Of a DNA stretch of 10,882 bases, positions 7,459 to 10,882 are shown one piece after another. The notes under the pieces were generated by a model. That model had not been told where the DNA came from. It saw nothing but the letters and a program-made list of their open reading frames with translations, and made no database searches. The DNA comes from an uncultured Drancourtella sp. (lineage in GTDB: Bacteria; Bacillota; Clostridia; Lachnospirales; Lachnospiraceae): assembly GCA_937880845.1 (NCBI GenBank), contig CALFLL010000066.1, positions 1-10,882 on the forward strand, given 5' to 3'. The position numbers and the translations under genes were made by a program. How positions within the stretch are numbered: the first letter of the stretch is position 1; each line of letters begins with the position of its first letter.

Positions 7459-7490
7459 TTCTTTTTTCTCCAATCCCTTTATTTGTGCTT

Positions 7491-7535
7491 ATTATAAAAA
7501 AGCATGGTTACAGGAAAGGTACAAAAAAGGTACAA
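7491..7535 (-). promoter_or_regulatory. Promoter with phased direct repeats before the ABC exporter operon
   Basis: On the minus strand the order is TTGTACC (7529-7535), TTGTACC (7518-7524), CTGTAACC (7506-7513), then -10 TATAAT (7491-7496). The first two repeats start 11 bp apart and the third about 11-12 bp further on, close to one helical turn each. The hexamer at the -35 position, CCTTTC, is poor, so the repeats probably recruit an activator. Tandem repeats of this spacing at the -35 are typical of OmpR/PhoB-family response regulators (established for the family). Assigning one here is inference. Confidence 0.6.
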
Positions 7536-7547
7536 TTTTGTAACAAA

Positions 7548-7994
7548 TCAATCTTCCGTTTTTCGCAATGCCGCAACAGCCGTCCATATAGCGGTTAAAA
7601 ATACTATCGGTATCAAGATCCATAACGGTCTGAGAGAAAGTGTAAATTCACTGTAATATTGTGGCATCATATAGATTCTTGCCCCTACTCCCGCCAGTAA
7701 ATATGCAAAGAGGAAGGAAAAGATGGCTGTGAAGAACGCAATTATCAGATTTTCCAAAAGCACCATACGCCTGACTTCTCTTTTTGTCATTCCGATGCTT
7801 CGCATCGTCTGAAACACCTGTTTTCTGTCCCAGATTCCCGTTGTGGAAAAATTAATAAAACTTAATAGAGCAGAAATCATAAAGGTAATGCACAAAAGCA
7901 GCAAAATCTGTATCTTTAAACGGATTTCCTGCCAAAATCTTTTACTTAACATTTCTTTTGTGATCATGTAAAGGTTTTTATTTTCTTTCTTTAA
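7548..7994 (-). pseudogene. 3' fragment of a second FtsX-type ABC permease
   Basis: About 149 codons of a permease C-terminus are left. They hold three hydrophobic segments (ILLLLCITFMISALLSFI; ENLIIAFFTAIFSFLFAYLL; LWILIPIVFLTAIWTAVAAL) and the ATPase-docking motif MRSIGMTKREVRRM, the same pattern as in the complete permease downstream. The gene has no start. At about 7990-8002 its minus-strand frame runs into sequence that codes for a binding protein on the plus strand. Translating further only gives cysteine/histidine-rich nonsense (QHCPQHGLPHREH). An internal ATG (7973) has no ribosome site. The missing part would be several hundred residues. The stop lies only 13 bp from the repeats of the next promoter, so this gene was probably in tandem with the intact exporter. 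Confidence 0.85.
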
Positions 7995-8758
7995 ATGCTC
8001 TCGGTGTGGGAGACCGTGTTGTGGGCAGTGCTGCAACCAGTATCGATTATCTCCAGAATTATATGAAGGATGATATCAAAAATCTTGGTACGATCAAAGA
8101 AGCAGATCCGGAAGCTGTCATGTCCTGCGAACCGGATGTAATCTTCATTGGCGGCCGTCTTGCATCCAGTTATGATGCCCTTAGCGAAATCGCACCGGTC
8201 GTATATTTATCTACCGATACACAAGCAGGAGTGGTAAAAAGTGTAGAAAAAAATGCATCCGCCATTGCATCCATGTTTGGACTGGAAAACAAAGTAACGA
8301 AATTAATGTCCGATTTTGATTCCCGTATTACTGCTTTATCCGATTTTGCTGCCGGAAAAAATACCATTATCGGGATGGCTACAAGCGGAAGTTTTAATGT
8401 ACTTGGCAACGATGGACGCTGTTCCATTATAGGCCGTGAAATCGGATTTGAAAATATTGGTATAGATACGGATATTGATACCTCTACACACGGTAATGAA
8501 GCATCTTTTGAATTGATCGTGGAAAAGAATCCTGATTACATCTTTGTTATGGATCGTGACGCCGCTATCGGAACGGATGGTGCAAAGCTGGCTCGGGAAA
8601 TCATGGAAAACCAACTGGTAATGGAAAGCGATGCCTATAAAAACGGAAATATTGTTTACCTGGAACATCCGGCTGTCTGGTATACTGCTGAAGGCGGTAT
8701 TACTGCCCTTGACATCATGCTTACAGATTTGGAAAAAGAATTGTTAAAATCCAATTAA
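7991..8758 (+). pseudogene. 5'-truncated siderophore/iron-type ABC substrate-binding protein
   Basis: This is the C-terminal three quarters of a periplasmic-binding-fold lipoprotein of the FepB/FhuD/YclQ class, which delivers iron-siderophore, haem or cobalamin to an ABC importer. From LNALGVGDRVVGSAATSIDY, the usual 'ALG-G-D-VVG' segment, the protein follows the family to its end: NLGTIKEADPEAVMSCEPDVI, an APVVYLST strand, the long central helix, GREIGFENIG, EKNPDYIFVMDR, and a last helix LDIMLTDLEKELLKSN. The signal peptide, lipobox and first ~75-85 residues are missing. The frame is open from 7964 but has no ATG behind a ribosome site, only a GTG at 8006 with none. It is fused head-to-head to an FtsX permease fragment and no permease or ATPase of an importer is next to it, so it is most likely dead. 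Confidence 0.87.
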
Positions 8759-8766
8759 ATACTTTA

Positions 8767-8793
8767 GGCAGAACCTTAAAATCAGGTTCTGCC
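8767..8793. repeat. 9-bp perfect hairpin after the binding-protein gene
   Basis: GGCAGAACC (8767-8775) and GGTTCTGCC (8785-8793) are perfect inverted repeats around a 9-nt loop, 8 bp after the stop codon. The 3' flank is CCTTATATG rather than a T-run, so on its own it is a poor intrinsic terminator. It may protect the 3' end of the mRNA or act with the second hairpin downstream. Confidence 0.55.
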
Positions 8794-8806
8794 CCTTATA
8801 TGAAAG

Positions 8807-8846
8807 ACCGCTTAAGTTCTCGGTTCTCCTTAGCGGTTTTATTATA
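8807..8846 (+). terminator. Rho-independent terminator of the binding-protein gene
   Basis: ACCGCT (8807-8812) plus AAG after a bulged T pairs with CTT-AGCGGT (ending 8837), and the stem is followed by TTTTATTATA on the plus strand. It lies between the plus-strand binding-protein remnant and the convergent ABC-2 permease gene, the expected place for a terminator. The opposite strand lacks a comparable U-tract. Confidence 0.65.
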
Positions 8847-8853
8847 CATAGTA

Positions 8854-9516
8854 TCAAAATTCTTTCTTCTGAATGATCCATATACTGACCAGTATGGAAA
8901 CTGCCATGATAATGGCCGATGCTAAAATGCAGTATACAGGAAACATTTTACCTGTAAACAAAAGATTCAACCGGTGTATCCATGTTCGTGCCAGTTCAGA
9001 ATCCATCTTTCTCATCATTTTCCCGATAAAAACCGCCGCTAATGCAATACCCATAACTAATATAATGAAAATAATCCTTCCTTTTTCGCCACCAAATTTC
9101 AATTCGACAGGAATTGAAACAGAAATGGAAATAATTCCGATTAAAATCATAGCAGAAACAAGCGTGAGTGTAAATTTCATATCCAGTCTGGAAGGATACA
9201 CCATGTAATAGAATACCTGAAGAATCACGGCATAAAGACAACTGAAGAAAAACAACACAAGGCCGAACACGTACTTGGATATGACATATTGTTTTCTTGT
9301 TGCCGGAAGGGTCATCAAAAATGTCATTCCACCGTTTGCCTCATCATATGCAATACTCATACCTGCTACCATTGCCATCAGAACAACAATGTATCCTACA
9401 ACAAATGACACATCACTACCAGAAAACGTAAGGATGACAGAAACAAAAATGATGATAGCCATCAGTTTCCGAAACTCTTTTAAAAGACACCATTCTTTTA
9501 CCATGAATCCTTTCAT
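8854..9516 (-). CDS. ABC-2 type transporter permease
   Basis: This is a 220-residue integral membrane protein with about six hydrophobic segments (near residues 18-32, 37-56, 84-106, 115-137, 147-165 and 193-213), the size and layout of the small ABC2_membrane_5-like permeases of Bacillota. The cytoplasmic stretch DEANGGMTFLMTLPATRKQYVISKY between helices 2 and 3 is the family hallmark, the 'LP-R--Y---K' element thought to contact the ATPase. AAAGGGGG precedes the ATG, which overlaps the ATPase stop as ATGA, so the two are translationally coupled. The ATPase and a GntR/YtrA-type regulator lie upstream in the same operon. In known YtrA-type operons such transporters answer cell-envelope-active antibiotics; the substrate here is unknown. 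Confidence 0.9.
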   Translation of the reverse strand: MKGFMVKEWCLLKEFRKLMAIIIFVSVILTFSGSDVSFVVGYIVVLMAMVAGMSIAYDEANGGMTFLMTLPATRKQYVISKYVFGLVLFFFSCLYAVILQVFYYMVYPSRLDMKFTLTLVSAMILIGIISISVSIPVELKFGGEKGRIIFIILVMGIALAAVFIGKMMRKMDSELARTWIHRLNLLFTGKMFPVYCILASAIIMAVSILVSIWIIQKKEF

Positions 9517-10364
9517 ATCTTTTCCCCCTTTATTGTCATCATGATCACTTCATCAAGATTTCCTTTTTCAATCGTGATATCCGGATAGTTTTCTTTATAA
9601 AAGAACAGTTGATTTGTAAGACAACTGTATCCGTATGGTTCTTTTTTAATCTGGAGAAGATATTCTTTATCCAGATGCAGGTATTGCTCCTCTGTTACTT
9701 TTAACAATCCATATTCGCTCATCAGTGTATCCATATCTTCGTGGAATATGATTTTCCCCTTATGAATCATATAGGCATCATCACATAGTCCTTCCAAATC
9801 CCCGGATATATGGGAGCTGATCAGGATAGATCTTCTATCATCTTCTTCCATGTATTCCCGCAGCAGATTTAAAATACTCTCTCTTGCCACCACATCCAGA
9901 CCGGCCGTCGGTTCATCCAGAATCAGGAATTTTGCCTGATAACTCAATGCGATCAGCACTTTCAGTTTTGCCTTCATACCGGTCGAAAATCCTTTTAAGG
10001 GCTTATTCAACGGAATCTGATATTCTTCACATCTGGACAAAAATGTTTCTTTTTGAAAATCCGGGTAAAATGCTTTTAAAATCTTTACGATATCTTTCAC
10101 ATGAAAGGTTTCGCTAAACGTACTTCCGGATAAAACCACTCCAATCTTTCTTCGTTCCTCCACAGAAAGCCGGTCATGCGGTTTGCCAAAAATGGTAATC
10201 TCACCGGAATCCAAAGAGATCAAATTTTCAATCGCTTTGAATGTGGTACTCTTTCCCGCACCATTTTCCCCAATCAATCCTGTAATACACCCATCTTCTA
10301 CTTTCATCGAACATTCCAGATTAAATTTTCCATATGTCTTTCTTATATTTTTAATTTCCAACAT
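9513..10364 (-). CDS. ABC-2 transporter ATP-binding protein
   Basis: This 283-residue ATPase belongs to the YtrB/BcrA-like drug- and antibiotic-export group. It has Walker A GENGAGKST (32-40), a signature region GFSTGMKAKLKVLIAL with the degenerate FSTGM form usual in this group instead of LSGGQ, Walker B LILDEPTAGLD, and the switch histidine in ILISSHISGDLE. A C-terminal extension of about 75 residues (DTLMSEYGLLKVTEEQYLHL to the end) follows the nucleotide-binding domain, as in BcrA-type subunits. GGAGGA, inside the end of the GntR gene, precedes the ATG, and the gap to that gene is only 3 bp. The stop overlaps the permease start by 4 bp. Nothing looks damaged. Confidence 0.95.
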   Translation of the reverse strand: MLEIKNIRKTYGKFNLECSMKVEDGCITGLIGENGAGKSTTFKAIENLISLDSGEITIFGKPHDRLSVEERRKIGVVLSGSTFSETFHVKDIVKILKAFYPDFQKETFLSRCEEYQIPLNKPLKGFSTGMKAKLKVLIALSYQAKFLILDEPTAGLDVVARESILNLLREYMEEDDRRSILISSHISGDLEGLCDDAYMIHKGKIIFHEDMDTLMSEYGLLKVTEEQYLHLDKEYLLQIKKEPYGYSCLTNQLFFYKENYPDITIEKGNLDEVIMMTIKGEKI

Positions 10365-10367
10365 AGC

Positions 10368-10739
10368 CTATTCCTCCAATACGAGTTCAAAAAGTTCTCT
10401 GATTTCCTCAATTTCCATTCCGTATCGTTTGCCTTTTTGAATGGCCAGTTCAAAATCAGCCTGCACTTCTTTTAGCTGTTCCTCTTTCATAAGAGCCGTA
10501 TTCGTTGCTTTTACAAAAGTCCCTTTCCCATGTACCGTAACGGTCAGTCCTTCCTGTTCCAGATTATCGTACGCTTTCTTGACAGTCAGGGCACTGATCT
10601 TAAGTTCTTTAGAAAGAGAGCGGACAGACGGAAGAGCATCATTTTCTTTTAATGTACAGTTCATGATCATCGCTTTAATCTGTTCGACGATCTGTTCATA
10701 AATCGGAATCATTGAGGAACTGTTGATAATAATATTCAT
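10368..10739 (-). CDS. GntR-family transcriptional regulator, YtrA subfamily
   Basis: This is a 123-residue repressor-type regulator. The winged helix-turn-helix of the GntR family covers about residues 11-77: PIYEQIVEQIKAMI, then LPSVRSLSKELKISALTVKKAYDNLEQEGL and the wing VHGKGTFV. Only about 45 residues follow, a short helical tail for dimerisation and not the large effector domain of FadR or HutC types. That size defines the YtrA subfamily, which usually represses its own ABC transporter operon. AGGAGGAGAAC precedes the ATG. The promoter directly upstream lies within a long symmetric operator, so autorepression is very likely. The inducing signal is unknown; for relatives it is cell-wall antibiotics or peptides. 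Confidence 0.94.
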   Translation of the reverse strand: MNIIINSSSMIPIYEQIVEQIKAMIMNCTLKENDALPSVRSLSKELKISALTVKKAYDNLEQEGLTVTVHGKGTFVKATNTALMKEEQLKEVQADFELAIQKGKRYGMEIEEIRELFELVLEE

Positions 10740-10757
10740 TTGTTCTCCTCCTGTATA

Positions 10758-10807
10758 AACAGTATATAACAGTATACAACTGTTGTCAACTGTTATATAC
10801 TGTTATA
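10758..10807 (-). promoter_or_regulatory. Promoter and periodic operator of the gntR-ABC-2 operon
   Basis: On the minus strand, -35 TTGACA (10784-10789) and -10 TATACT (10761-10766) are 17 bp apart, close to the sigma-A consensus. Both lie in a 43-bp near-palindrome: the 21-bp arms 10765-10785 and 10787-10807 match at 19 of 21 positions around a single central base. Five ACWGT cores (10759, 10769, 10779, 10789, 10799) are spaced exactly 10 bp apart. A YtrA-type dimer, or several dimers on one face of the helix, bound here would block RNA polymerase. Confidence 0.88.
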
Positions 10808-10830
10808 TGCAAAAAATAATTAAAAACGGG

Positions 10831-10864
10831 GATGTGAAAAAACTCGATTGAGTTTTTTCACATC
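10831..10864 (-). terminator. 15-bp perfect hairpin, probable terminator of a gene beyond the right edge
   Basis: GATGTGAAAAAACTC (10831-10845) and GAGTTTTTTCACATC (10850-10864) form a perfect stem with a 4-nt loop. On the minus strand the stem is followed by CCCCGTTTTTAATTATTTTTT, so it suits termination of leftward transcription. A minus-strand TGA at 10866-10868 could be the end of that outside gene. The inner AAAAAACTC/GAGTTTTTT part could also work in both directions. Confidence 0.6.
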
Positions 10865-10882
10865 TTCATTTTTGCACTTGTT

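Noticed and set aside
7459..7473. TTG start for the exporter ATPase at 7473
   Set aside because: The codon overlaps the GGAG that correctly serves the ATG at 7458, and it lacks its own spaced ribosome site.
8336..8668. Minus-strand open frame under the binding-protein gene
   Set aside because: It is antisense to a clearly conserved plus-strand coding sequence, has no ribosome site and shows no recognisable domain. The plus-strand frames under the minus-strand genes are rejected likewise.
1..10882. A previously undescribed multi-gene system in the window
   Set aside because: Every sizeable coding region belongs to a recognisable family. What is unusual is damage and regulatory architecture, not an unknown gene set.

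Overview
The window is AT-rich, has strong Shine-Dalgarno sites (GGAGG-type) before most genes, and codes mainly on the minus strand. Its protein families (GHKL/LytTR quorum-type two-component system, FtsX-type ABC exporter, YtrA-type GntR regulator with an ABC-2 transporter, AKR/flavodoxin/MerR cluster) fit a low-GC Gram-positive of the Bacillota, most likely a gut Clostridia/Lachnospiraceae relative. This placement is inference from gene content only. I see no rRNA, tRNA, CRISPR array, transposase or phage gene.

Layout. (1) 38-1674, minus: a LytTR response regulator and, overlapping it by 4 bp, a membrane sensor kinase that stops right after its phospho-acceptor helix and so has no ATPase domain. 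(2) 1827-3790: a carbonyl/redox stress cluster. An aldo/keto reductase and a flavodoxin run on the minus strand, and a divergent merR gene runs on the plus strand. The shared intergenic region holds a textbook MerR promoter (19-bp spacer, 20-bp perfect palindrome of the AdhR/NmlR 7-4-7 type), but merR has an in-frame ochre codon at position 96. (3) 3791-4274, minus: a possible tail of a lost membrane protein and a VOC-fold protein with its own promoter. (4) 4364-7458, minus: an ABC exporter operon (MacB/LolD-type ATPase and a 798-residue double-FtsX permease) behind a promoter with phased TGTACC-type direct repeats, as expected for an OmpR-family response regulator that is not in the window.

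(5) 7548-8758: a rearrangement scar. The 3' part of a second FtsX permease (minus) is joined head-to-head at about 7990-8002 to the 3' part of a siderophore-type substrate-binding protein (plus). Both genes have lost their 5' ends. (6) 8854-10739, minus: a compact three-gene operon of YtrA-type GntR repressor, ABC-2 ATPase and ABC-2 permease, translationally coupled. Its sigma-A promoter lies inside an operator of five ACWGT cores spaced exactly 10 bp apart. (7) 10831-10864: a 15-bp perfect hairpin, probably the terminator of a minus-strand gene beyond the right edge.

I found no convincing entirely new system. The main interest is four damaged genes in 10.9 kb (kinase, merR, permease fragment, binding-protein fragment) beside three well-preserved and legible regulatory regions.
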